A DNA stretch of 64,000 nucleotides from Oligoflexia bacterium (lineage in GTDB: Bacteria > Bdellovibrionota_G > JALEGL01). Position numbers and translations under genes: made by a program. Positions 49,365-58,012 of this stretch are shown piece by piece (the stretch's first letter is position 1; each line of letters begins with the position of its first letter). The DNA is taken from contig DAOLES010000007.1 in the NCBI GenBank assembly GCA_035326705.1, positions 24,891 through 88,890 on the forward strand, given 5' to 3'. The notes under the pieces were generated by a model. That model was not told the origin of the DNA. It saw nothing but the letters and a program-made list of their open reading frames with translations, and ran no database searches.

Positions 49365-51736
49365 GATGCACCTTCTTGTAAAGACATTGCAGTGGTTTGT
49401 TGTGAGTCAAAAAAATCATTGCTGGGTCCAGTGATGGGGGCTGGAGGTGTATTTTCTTTTTCTTTATTTTTAATGCGAATGGTCTCTTCCAGTTTTTTGT
49501 ATTTTAAGTCAGGATGGTCGTCAATACGATTACGTTTTAAGAAACGCTTGCGCTCTTCATTTTTATCTACTGTAATTCGTTCAAGGTCTTCTGGGTAACG
49601 TACAATGTGTGGTGTGATGAATAAGACCATGCTGGTTTTTATCCGAGACTTGGTTTTATTTTTAAACAACCAGCCAATAATAGGAATATCACCCAAGACA
49701 GGAACCTTGCTCTCAGAGTCACTGATTTTATCACTGATTAAGCCACCAATGGTCACGGTTTGGCCATCCTTAACCAAAACTGTGGTTTTGGTAGAACGTT
49801 TAGATGTTGTTGGGCCAAAGGTTTCTACATTAGCGCCAGCTACTAAATCTTGGCTCTCCTGAAAAATTTCTAGGGTTAGTTCATCAGAAGAGTTGATTTG
49901 TGGTGTAATTCTTAAAGTGGTAGCCACATCTTCACGTTGCACTTGGTTGATGGGTTGGTTGTTGACATCTCTTCCCTGAGCAGTGATGAAAGGAACAACC
50001 CTACCCACAACAATTTCAGCTTCAGTGTTGTCTTGAGTTAAAATGTTTGGAGTAGATAAAACATTGATGGTTCCATTACTTTGTAACATTTTAAACAAAC
50101 CACCATAGGCAGGTAAGGTTAAAATGTCACCTCCGGCTAAAGGTAAGTCAAAGGTAGGTCCTTGGAGTAGAGCAGTAAATCCTTGCAAGGAAGTTGGGTC
50201 AGTTGATGGAAAGGCAGAGCTGTTGTTACCAAACGTTGTGGCACCAAAAATTTTAGCACCACCACCAAGGTCACCGCCACCATGGCCAGTTAAACCAAAC
50301 TCAGAAGCTTTATCCAAATTAACTTCCAAAATCATGGCCTCAACAAATGCTTGTGGTCTTCTAATATCAAGTTTGTTAATCACTGGGATTAAGCTTTCAT
50401 AATCAGTGGGTGAAGCAGTGATAATCAATGCATTGGTGTAGGGGTCAGCAGTTACTTGAACTTCATCACTAAGAACAGGAGCACCGTCGTTAGGCTCATT
50501 GGGGTTGTTTCTATTAAGATTTGGGTTGCGATAAGGCTGACCAGAAATAATGTTATTACGAAAACGAGAGCTTCTGTTATTTTCGTTATCAGAAGAGTTG
50601 TTAGTGGACACCCCAGATAAAATGGCAGCCATTTCAGTGGCGTCGGCATATTGTAAATAATGAACATGCACACGACCTTTACCAGCAAGATCTTGCATGG
50701 CATGATCCAATTGAACAATGACATCTTTTATTCTTTTAATACCTTCTTTGTTGGCTACAACAATCAAAGAATTAGTGCGTTCATCTGGAATAATTTTAGA
50801 AATGAAATGACTTCCTTCTATGACTGAAAAGTCATTGTTGGCAGGGTTGCCGTTGTTGGCAGGATTAGGCCTGTTTGGTACTGTTGGACTTCCTTTGCTG
50901 TTGCTTTGGATGTCAAAAAGTCTTTCTATTTTTTCAGCAACATCTTGAGCGGCTGCAAATTCTAAAGGTATAAACTGAATGCTCTCTTGAAATCCTTCTT
51001 GGTCCAAACGATCAATGATTTTAAGCATACGTTGTATGTTAGCAACGTTATCAGTTAAGATAAGCATATTGGTTGGGGCGTAGGCAATCAAGTCCCCATT
51101 TTTTGAAACTAAACCGCGCAAAGATTTAGCAAGCTCTTGAGCATTGCTATGTTGTACAGGTATAAGACGAGTAATGAACTCATCATAATTGCCATAAGGT
51201 TTGTTTGAACTTGTGCGCAAGGGTTGAGTTTTCATGTCTCTGATTGGAACAATCTTATAAAGTTTTCCAACTTTAACAACAGTGAAGTTTTTTACTTCCA
51301 AGGCTGAGATAAAAGCTTGATAGGCCTCATCAATCGATACAGGACTAGGAGAAACTAGGGTTATCTTTCCTCGTACTTTTTCATCAAAAACAAAATTGCG
51401 CTCAGTTAATTCACTGATAGATTTGGCAATTTCAGCAATTTCAGCGTCAACAAAATCCAAGTTTACTTTGCCTTTGTCGGTTACTGTAAAAACACCCGTA
51501 TCTTTTGGTGCTTGTGGTTTTGCTGTTGGTAGGACTTGTGGTGTTGGAGAGCTAGGACTGTCTTCCACTGTAGGATTGTTTTGCTCTTCTACTTGAGCTT
51601 GAGGTCTTTTTCTGGATAAAGCTTTTCCCTTATCCTGTACTTGCGTTAAAGGGGGTAAAGGTGATTGAGCAACAGCAGCAGCACTAAACAGTGTCACTAC
51701 TAGTAAAGTTGATATATTGAATGTTTTGTATTTCAT
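49361..51736 (-). CDS. gspD: Type II secretion secretin GspD
   Basis: 791 residues. Signal peptide (TLLVVTLFSAAAVAQS), Pro/Gln linker, N0 domain (VNLDFVDAEIAEIAKSISEL), three N-domains (IPVQHSNAQELAKSLRGLV; IPLEFAAAQDVAEKIERLF; HVHYLQYADATEMAAILSGV) and the secretin core (VPFITAQGR; TVTIGGLISDKISDSESKVP; LGDIPIIGWLFKNKTK). Asn-rich linkers interrupt N2 and N3. Outer-membrane channel. The C terminus is long (RKRFLKRNRIDDHPDLKYKK), possibly a pilotin-binding S-domain region. Co-transcribed with gspC. Confidence 0.96.
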   Translation of the reverse strand: MKYKTFNISTLLVVTLFSAAAVAQSPLPPLTQVQDKGKALSRKRPQAQVEEQNNPTVEDSPSSPTPQVLPTAKPQAPKDTGVFTVTDKGKVNLDFVDAEIAEIAKSISELTERNFVFDEKVRGKITLVSPSPVSIDEAYQAFISALEVKNFTVVKVGKLYKIVPIRDMKTQPLRTSSNKPYGNYDEFITRLIPVQHSNAQELAKSLRGLVSKNGDLIAYAPTNMLILTDNVANIQRMLKIIDRLDQEGFQESIQFIPLEFAAAQDVAEKIERLFDIQSNSKGSPTVPNRPNPANNGNPANNDFSVIEGSHFISKIIPDERTNSLIVVANKEGIKRIKDVIVQLDHAMQDLAGKGRVHVHYLQYADATEMAAILSGVSTNNSSDNENNRSSRFRNNIISGQPYRNPNLNRNNPNEPNDGAPVLSDEVQVTADPYTNALIITASPTDYESLIPVINKLDIRRPQAFVEAMILEVNLDKASEFGLTGHGGGDLGGGAKIFGATTFGNNSSAFPSTDPTSLQGFTALLQGPTFDLPLAGGDILTLPAYGGLFKMLQSNGTINVLSTPNILTQDNTEAEIVVGRVVPFITAQGRDVNNQPINQVQREDVATTLRITPQINSSDELTLEIFQESQDLVAGANVETFGPTTSKRSTKTTVLVKDGQTVTIGGLISDKISDSESKVPVLGDIPIIGWLFKNKTKSRIKTSMVLFITPHIVRYPEDLERITVDKNEERKRFLKRNRIDDHPDLKYKKLEETIRIKNKEKENTPPAPITGPSNDFFDSQQTTAMSLQEGAS

Positions 51737-51761
51737 TAGCCCTGTTGTCCTTTTTCATCCA

Positions 51762-52679
51762 TTATTGAATTGTTATATCCAATGTTTTTTTACTGCCCCG
51801 ACGCACCATATCTATATTGACGTTACTTTCAGTTTTAACCATTTGTAACATGGGCAAAGCTTTTTCCAAGCTGTCAACTTGTGTGCCATTGATGCGTTGA
51901 ATTTCATCACCATTTTTTAAACCCAATTGATCAAAAATGCTGCCCCTGCGTATGGCAAAAATCTTAAAGCCCGTAACCTTACCGTTGTTATAGCTGGGTA
52001 CCATGCGGGCATCTTGTAAAATTTTATTTAAATCATTAAGGGTAGACTCTACTTTTGCACGTGAAAGGGTGATTTTATCACCATCTATTTGAATTCCTTC
52101 ACTTGCAGGACTTGCAGGGCTTGTTGGTTTACTTGGACTGCGAGAAAACTGGGGTAACTTAGCAACTTCAATGTATTCTCTTTTGCCTTTACGATTGAAA
52201 AAAACTTTATTGCGTTGGATTTCATAAATTGTAGCTTCGCCAGCAAAAGTTTCACCTACTTTATAAGTTTTAGATGCACTGCTACCATTGACGGTGATAC
52301 TTGCATACGAACTGGATTGAGAAAGGACCATGGTTCCTAAAAGTTGAGCATTGATATCACTTTTAACCGGGGCAGCATTGGGGTTAAACTGTGGTTCATT
52401 GTTAATGGTAATGTCATCTGTGCAAGCGGTGCGTTTTTCAGAGTCAAAAATATTGCGTTCACAAATTTCCATAAAACGATCCACGCTATCACGTTCAGCA
52501 AAAATAGAAGGAGCTACAACTTCTTTTTGATTGCTAACCGTTGTCAGACTGACCCCACTGGGAATAAACATGGCAACGATTTGTGCTAACAAAGCAGAAA
52601 GAAGCCAAGCTACAATGGCCGTACCAAGGTAGTTGGTTAGGGTTCGATAATGTTCTATAATATAGGCGCCGGCTTTCAT
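51762..52679 (-). CDS. gspC: Type II secretion protein GspC
   Basis: 305 residues from ATG 52679 (AGAGAG upstream); the frame extends to 52748. Membrane helix TAIVAWLLSALLAQIVAMFI, then the homology region (NAQLLGTMVLSQSSSYASI, YKVGETFAGEATIYEIQRNK) and a C-terminal PDZ domain (FKIFAIRRGSIFDQLGLKNG, IQRINGTQVDSLEKALPML). GspC links the inner-membrane platform to the secretin. First gene of the operon; the promoter is probably in the 215-base region before it. Confidence 0.92.
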   Translation of the reverse strand: MKAGAYIIEHYRTLTNYLGTAIVAWLLSALLAQIVAMFIPSGVSLTTVSNQKEVVAPSIFAERDSVDRFMEICERNIFDSEKRTACTDDITINNEPQFNPNAAPVKSDINAQLLGTMVLSQSSSYASITVNGSSASKTYKVGETFAGEATIYEIQRNKVFFNRKGKREYIEVAKLPQFSRSPSKPTSPASPASEGIQIDGDKITLSRAKVESTLNDLNKILQDARMVPSYNNGKVTGFKIFAIRRGSIFDQLGLKNGDEIQRINGTQVDSLEKALPMLQMVKTESNVNIDMVRRGSKKTLDITIQ

Positions 52680-52894
52680 TTTTCTCTCTACTTGTATTGT
52701 ATAAATTCTTAAAGCAGTGGTCATGCTATTTGATGTGGGATAAACCATTGAAAAATAAAGGCTTTATCACAATATTCGGAAACTTAAGTACATACAATGT
52801 GTGCTTTTTGCCAAAATGGCAGAGTTTATTGCTGGATTAAACAGAGTTGTAAGTCAGTTATTGAGAAGATTTTTTATACATTTCAATATAATTA

Positions 52895-53497
52895 CTACTG
52901 ATTGGAATTGTATTCATCAAGCTTTCTATAGATCGTACGTTCACCTACACCCAAGAGTTTAGCAGTGAGTTTTTTATCGCCATCGGTTTTTTTGAGGGTG
53001 TGCTCTATAACCGTTCTTTCAATGTCATTGAGTGGTGTACCAATAGGAATATTGATATAATCTTTTTCCAAGCTTTCTTGTTTGTGTTTGTAGCTTTCCA
53101 AAGTCTTTTTTAAGCTTTGGTTTTCTTCTAATAGGGCTTGCCGTTCAAAACACTTTTCTATACTTCGTAAAAGCGAGGCTTTTCTAAATGGCTTACTGAT
53201 AAAGTCACTGGCACCTTTTTTAATGGCATCTACGGCCAGCTCAATACTGCCATGCGCGGTCATTAAAATAATTTCAATATTGGGATTGATGGTTTTTAAA
53301 GCACGCAATAAATCCATACCATCCATTTTTGGCATTTTAATATCACTAAGGACCAGATCAATTTTATGCTGGTTCATGATATCTAAAGCTTCCAAACCTT
53401 GAGTGGCGCTAAACACAACATAGTCTTTGGATAAAATTTGATTTAAAAGCTCATTGTTAGCGGTATCATCTTCAACCAACAGGATATTTTTTTTCAT
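52895..53497 (-). CDS. NtrC/Fis-type response regulator lacking the AAA+ domain
   Basis: 200 residues from ATG 53497. Receiver domain: ILLVEDDTANNELL, phosphorylation Asp in LVLSDIKMPKMDG (about residue 52), Thr in LMTAHGS, Lys in FISKPFRKA. A coiled linker (FERQALLEENQSLKKTLESY) leads straight to a Fis-type helix-turn-helix (TPLNDIERTVIEHTLKKTDG, KLTAKLLGVGERTIYRKL). The sigma-54 ATPase domain normally between them is absent, so it cannot activate sigma-54 itself; PrrA/RegA-like function is likely. It lies 215 bases upstream of gspC in the same direction, without a kinase partner. Confidence 0.88.
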   Translation of the reverse strand: MKKNILLVEDDTANNELLNQILSKDYVVFSATQGLEALDIMNQHKIDLVLSDIKMPKMDGMDLLRALKTINPNIEIILMTAHGSIELAVDAIKKGASDFISKPFRKASLLRSIEKCFERQALLEENQSLKKTLESYKHKQESLEKDYINIPIGTPLNDIERTVIEHTLKKTDGDKKLTAKLLGVGERTIYRKLDEYNSNQ

Positions 53498-53585
53498 TGT
53501 ATTAAAATTAACGCTATATTGACATAAGTTCAATAAATAAATGAGCGGCACATACAGCCATAAAAAAATATGTTATGGGGACGAT

Positions 53586-54461
53586 GTGAAACAAATAACA
53601 CGAGCCCATTTAGCCCTTATTTTAATCACCATTATTTGGGGTTTAACCTTTCCATTAATTAGACAAGCTTTGCTTAATTTAGATTCCACCTGGTTTGTAT
53701 TTTTACGTTTTGCTTTGGCAAGTCTTTTGTTTGTTGTTTTATTATTGGTACAGAGAAAATTTTATTGGCATAAACAGTTATTGTTATGGGGTATAGCCGT
53801 AGGGGTAATCAACAGTTTAAGTTATAGTTTGCAAACTTTAGGTTTAGAAACAGTGGCATCTGGAAGAGCGGCATTTATTACTGGGCTTAATGTAGTGATG
53901 GTTCCATTGTTGGCTGTTGCTTTTAAAGTAGCCAAGTCCAATTGGTTGGATTATTTTTGTGCAGGTTTGGCGTGTTTAGGGATTTTTATTTTATGCAACC
54001 CTAAGCAAAGCCCGTTTACTTTTGGGGATGCCATGGTTTTTATCAGTGCAATTTTCTATTCTTTATTTGTTTTAAGTTTACAAACAGTTGCTAAAAAATT
54101 TCCCAAACAATTAAACCTATTGGCCTGTTATCAAGTCTTTGGTGTGTTGTTGGCCAGCGTAGTATTTTTGCCTTTGGCTAAGGAAGTTCCCAGCAGTTTA
54201 AGCAGTCAAGCCTGGGTGGCCATTGTGTTTTGTGCCACTTTTGCAACGGTAGGTGTGTTTTGGCTACAAACCAATTACCAACATTATACAACACCGCAAA
54301 GAACATCGTTGATTTTTTCATTAGAGCCGGTCTTTGCCGCCTTGTTTGGCTATCTTTTAATTGCTGAAAAACTAGGCTTTAACGAAGTTCTAGGCGGCGC
54401 AGTAATATTAATGGCCTGTTTAATTCCAGAGTTTTTAAAAGTAAAACGAGTTCAAAATTAA
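53586..54461 (+). CDS. EamA-family (DMT) transporter
   Basis: 291 residues from GTG 53586 with GGGGA just upstream; the open frame extends back to 53541, across the divergent regulator start. Ten membrane helices in two EamA repeats (LILITIIWGLTFPLIRQALL; YSLQTLGLETVASGRAAFIT; FWLQTNYQHYTTPQRTSLIF). The substrate (amino acid or metabolite export) is unknown. The 3' end overlaps the convergent glpK by four bases. Confidence 0.88.
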   Translation: MKQITRAHLALILITIIWGLTFPLIRQALLNLDSTWFVFLRFALASLLFVVLLLVQRKFYWHKQLLLWGIAVGVINSLSYSLQTLGLETVASGRAAFITGLNVVMVPLLAVAFKVAKSNWLDYFCAGLACLGIFILCNPKQSPFTFGDAMVFISAIFYSLFVLSLQTVAKKFPKQLNLLACYQVFGVLLASVVFLPLAKEVPSSLSSQAWVAIVFCATFATVGVFWLQTNYQHYTTPQRTSLIFSLEPVFAALFGYLLIAEKLGFNEVLGGAVILMACLIPEFLKVKRVQN

Positions 54462-55945
54462 TTTTCATGAGCCGTATGTGCGTGCAATAGCTTTTCCCAA
54501 AACATTCTTTTTTGCAAACGGTCTTTAGCAGTCATTTGAGCGTTAAAATGACTATCCATGCTTAAATTTTTTTGTAGATAATTTTGATCAGGATAAAAAT
54601 TGACGGCCAGTCCAGCCAACATACCGGCTCCTATGGCTGTGGTTTCTAGGTACTGGGGCCGATGCAGGTTAAAGCCTAGCAAATCAGTTTGAATTTGCAT
54701 CAATAAGTCATTTTTACAGGCACCACCATCTACCTTGAGGTGTTCAAAACTTTGTCCGGTGGTTGTTTCAAACGCTTTAATTAAGTCACAAACTTGCTGA
54801 GCAATACCCTCTAAGCAAGCGTATGCAATATGGGCTTTGTTGCTGGATCGAGTTAGGCCTGTGATCATGCCTTTGGCTTGTGGTTGCCAATAAGGGGCAC
54901 CCAAACCACTTAAACAAGGAATAAACATGACACCATCACTATTGTTGACAGCTTTGGCTAAAGTTTCAATCTCTGAGCTATTTTTAATAATGCCCAGTTG
55001 ATCACGCAACCAACTAACAGCTGCACCGGCAATGAAAACAGACCCTTCCAAGGCATAATGCGTTTTTCCATTGATTCGCCAAGCAACTGTTGTCAACAAG
55101 CCTTGGTCAGAGATAGGACGCTTGTTGCCAAGGTTTTGTAATAAAAAAGCGCCAGTGCCATAGGTGCATTTGGCTTGTCCCTCTTCAAAACAAGCTTGAC
55201 CAAATAAGGCCGCTTGCTGATCGCCAGCAATTCCAGCAATGGGGATACCATCGGGTAAAATACGCAAGCCTTGAGTATGACCCACAACAGCACTTGAATC
55301 ACAAATCTCGGGAAGGATTGAATGTGGAAGATTGAATAAGTCTAAGAGCTCTTTATCCCATGTTAAATCGTGAATATTCATTAGCAAAGTTCGTGAAGCA
55401 TTACTTACATCCGTACAATGTTTTTTTCCTTGGCTAAGCATGTGGAGTAAAAAACTGTCCATGGTTCCAAAAGCCAATTGACCACTTTGAGCCAAATTCT
55501 TGGCTTTGGGGTGATGATCCAATAACCAACGAATTTTACTGGCAGAAAAATACGGGTCCATGAATAAACCGGTTTTCTCATGAATTAGAGCTTCATGCTG
55601 TTTGAGTTGTTGACAAATGGCATGGCTGCGCTTGCATTGCCAAACAATTGCTGGAGCAATAGGTTCACCTGTTTTTTTATCCCATAGAACAGTGGTTTCT
55701 CGTTGGTTAGTAATGCCTATGGCAGCAATCTGTTGACCGGTGATATTTGCGTTCTCTAAAACCGTTTCAATGGCAGTGAGCATGCTTTGCCATATTTCAC
55801 GGCTGTCATGTTCTACCCAAGTGTTTTGTGGATAATGTTGCGTGAATTCTATGTTGTGTTGGGCAGCAATATTGAGTTTTTCATCCAATAAAAGAGCAGT
55901 ATTTCCTGTGGTTCCTTGGTCAAGACACAAAATAAATTGTTTCAT
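54458..55945 (-). CDS. glpK: Glycerol kinase
   Basis: 495 residues. FGGY-family signature sites: LCLDQGTTGNTALLLDEK, IGITNQRETTVLWDKKTGEP, WQCKRSHAICQQLK, FGTMDSFLL, GIAGDQQAALFGQACFEEGQ, KCTYGTGAFLL, LKVDGGACKNDLLMQIQTDL. Converts glycerol to sn-glycerol-3-phosphate with ATP in the cytoplasm, feeding PlsB. No glpF or glpD neighbour is seen. Convergent with the EamA gene. Confidence 0.96.
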   Translation of the reverse strand: MKQFILCLDQGTTGNTALLLDEKLNIAAQHNIEFTQHYPQNTWVEHDSREIWQSMLTAIETVLENANITGQQIAAIGITNQRETTVLWDKKTGEPIAPAIVWQCKRSHAICQQLKQHEALIHEKTGLFMDPYFSASKIRWLLDHHPKAKNLAQSGQLAFGTMDSFLLHMLSQGKKHCTDVSNASRTLLMNIHDLTWDKELLDLFNLPHSILPEICDSSAVVGHTQGLRILPDGIPIAGIAGDQQAALFGQACFEEGQAKCTYGTGAFLLQNLGNKRPISDQGLLTTVAWRINGKTHYALEGSVFIAGAAVSWLRDQLGIIKNSSEIETLAKAVNNSDGVMFIPCLSGLGAPYWQPQAKGMITGLTRSSNKAHIAYACLEGIAQQVCDLIKAFETTTGQSFEHLKVDGGACKNDLLMQIQTDLLGFNLHRPQYLETTAIGAGMLAGLAVNFYPDQNYLQKNLSMDSHFNAQMTAKDRLQKRMFWEKLLHAHTAHEN

Positions 55946-56042
55946 ATGAGCAGTGTAATCGCTTTCTTTTTAAAGGGCCAGATTTCAATTTTAGTGTTGG
56001 TTCCGGTAGTCAAATGCAGTGCTTTATGCTAAGCATGGCGCT

Positions 56043-57050
56043 ATGAAAACACACCCTATTTGTTTATTACCAGGTGATGGTATTGGTCCTGAAGTTACTA
56101 AAGCAGCGCAAGAAGTATTAGCCGCAGCGGGAGCTCCCATTGAATGGATTCATTGTGATGCTGGAGCAGAATATTGTGAAAAAACAGGTGAGTTGTTACC
56201 GCAAGCAACCTTAGATGCTATTGAAAAACACAAAATAGCTTTTAAAGGTCCCCTAACAACCCCTATTGGTAAAGGCTTTAGAAGTGTTAATGTAAGTTTA
56301 CGTAAAATATTTAAGCTGTATGCTTCTGTGCGCCCGGTAAGAAATTTAGAGGGCATTAAAACTCGCTTTGAAAATGTAGATCTTGTGGTAATGCGTGAAA
56401 ATACTGAAGGCTTGTATGCCGGTTTAGAGCACCAAATAACAGAAGGTGTGACTGAAAGCATAAAAATTTGTACCCGTGAAGCCAGTGAGCGCATTGCACG
56501 TTATGCCTTTGAATACGCTAAAGAAAAAGGTAGAAAAAAAGTAACAGCCTTTCATAAAGCCAATATCATGAAACTAACTGACGGCTTGTTTATACAATGC
56601 GCGCAAGAAGTAAGTCAAGACTACCCAGAGATTGAGTACAATGAGCTGATTATAGATAATGCTTGTATGCAAATGGTGAAAGATCCTACTCAGTTTGATG
56701 TCTTATTGATGGAAAATTTGTATGGAGATGTGGTGAGTGACTTATGTTCTGGCCTGGTGGGTGGTTTGGGCGTAGTTCCTGGCGCTAATATTGGTGATGA
56801 GTATGCAATTTTTGAATCAGTACATGGCAGCGCTCCAGATATTGCCGGTCTTGGTGTGGCCAATCCTTTAGCGTGTATCATGAGTTCAGTGATGATGCTG
56901 CGCCATTTAGGTGAAGATGCTTGCGCAGATAGAATTCGTGATGCTTACAATAAAGTTTTAGCCAGTTCTGATCTAAGTATCAAAACCAAAGACATTGGTG
57001 GTACAGGCAACACACAAAGTTTTGTCAATGCATTAAAAGATCAATTGTAA
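56043..57050 (+). CDS. NAD-type isocitrate dehydrogenase (IDH3-like)
   Basis: 335 residues from ATG 56043. Beta-decarboxylating dehydrogenase: LLPGDGIGPEVTKAAQEVL, substrate site GKGFRSVNVSLRKIFKLYAS (the Ser-containing loop of isocitrate rather than isopropylmalate enzymes), VMRENTEGLYAGLEHQ, MENLYGDVVSDLCSGLVGGL, and ESVHGSAPDIAGLGVANPLA for the cofactor. The Asp/Ile pattern before the C-terminal motif suggests NAD rather than NADP, but this is not certain. TCA cycle. A GTG eight codons upstream is a possible start. Confidence 0.82.
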   Translation: MKTHPICLLPGDGIGPEVTKAAQEVLAAAGAPIEWIHCDAGAEYCEKTGELLPQATLDAIEKHKIAFKGPLTTPIGKGFRSVNVSLRKIFKLYASVRPVRNLEGIKTRFENVDLVVMRENTEGLYAGLEHQITEGVTESIKICTREASERIARYAFEYAKEKGRKKVTAFHKANIMKLTDGLFIQCAQEVSQDYPEIEYNELIIDNACMQMVKDPTQFDVLLMENLYGDVVSDLCSGLVGGLGVVPGANIGDEYAIFESVHGSAPDIAGLGVANPLACIMSSVMMLRHLGEDACADRIRDAYNKVLASSDLSIKTKDIGGTGNTQSFVNALKDQL

Positions 57051-57084
57051 AATACAATTAAAAAATTCATGGAATAAAATTTCA

Positions 57085-58002
57085 GTGCGAAAAAGTTTGC
57101 AGGCGATAGAAGCCAAAAGTATGCAGCAAGGCATTGCCTTTGTTTTTATCAGTGCTTTGTTTTGGAGTTTTGGAGGCTTATGGATTAAGCTAATAGCTTG
57201 GCCAGCTTTTACCATTGCGGGCATGCGTGCGTTAATTGCATGTTTAGCCTTGTTTTTTGTTTTTAGACCCAAGCGATTTGAATTTTCTTTGATGAAACTT
57301 CTAACCATGTTGGTGTTTGCAGCCAATGTGATCAGTTTTGTTGTGGCCACCAAATTAACTACGGCAGCCAATGCTGTGCTGCTACAATTTACAGCTCCTT
57401 TATACATTACTTTATTTAGCCCCTTTTTTCTAAAAGAAAAAATACGGATAACAGATATCATTATTCTTATTATTGGTGCTTATGGTCTGAGTTTGTTTTT
57501 TAAAGACAGTGGTCTTGATTTAACTCAGGGTATAGGGATGTATGTTGGTCTTTTTGCTGGCTTTACCTCAGCGTGGTTAACCATGTGTTTACGTAAACTT
57601 AAACAGTTCTCTGGTATTGAGTTGGTTTTGTGGGGAAATGTGCTTACTGCAGTGTTATGTTCACCAAGTTTTGTTCATTTAGATTTACAAGTGAGCAATT
57701 GGTTGTATGTAGCCTTACTTGGACTTGTACAAGTGGCTTTGGCCTATGTCTTTTACACACAAGCATTAAAAGTGTTGACGGCATTGCAAGGCATGTTGTT
57801 TCAATTGTTTGAACCCTTACTTAACCCAGTCTGGGTATTGATTTTTTTTGGTGAAGTGCCCAGCTACTATACCTTAATTGGGGGGAGCATTATTTTAGCA
57901 ACCGTTGTTTTAAAATATATTTTTGATCGACAATTTAAGGGCAAGCTGCAAAATACGACAAAATTTGTAAACAATGTTAAAGAGAATACTGACATCAATT
58001 GA
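57085..58002 (+). CDS. EamA-family (DMT) transporter
   Basis: 305 residues from GTG 57085; ATG 57121 is an alternative closer to the first helix. Ten helices in two repeats (FVFISALFWSFGGLWIKLIA; ATKLTTAANAVLLQFTAPLY; YVFYTQALKVLTALQGMLFQ). It is not closely similar to the other EamA protein in the window. The APC-permease gene follows 10 bases later, its ribosome binding site starting at this gene's end, so the two are co-transcribed. Confidence 0.85.
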   Translation: MRKSLQAIEAKSMQQGIAFVFISALFWSFGGLWIKLIAWPAFTIAGMRALIACLALFFVFRPKRFEFSLMKLLTMLVFAANVISFVVATKLTTAANAVLLQFTAPLYITLFSPFFLKEKIRITDIIILIIGAYGLSLFFKDSGLDLTQGIGMYVGLFAGFTSAWLTMCLRKLKQFSGIELVLWGNVLTAVLCSPSFVHLDLQVSNWLYVALLGLVQVALAYVFYTQALKVLTALQGMLFQLFEPLLNPVWVLIFFGEVPSYYTLIGGSIILATVVLKYIFDRQFKGKLQNTTKFVNNVKENTDIN

Positions 58003-58012
58003 AGGATTGACC

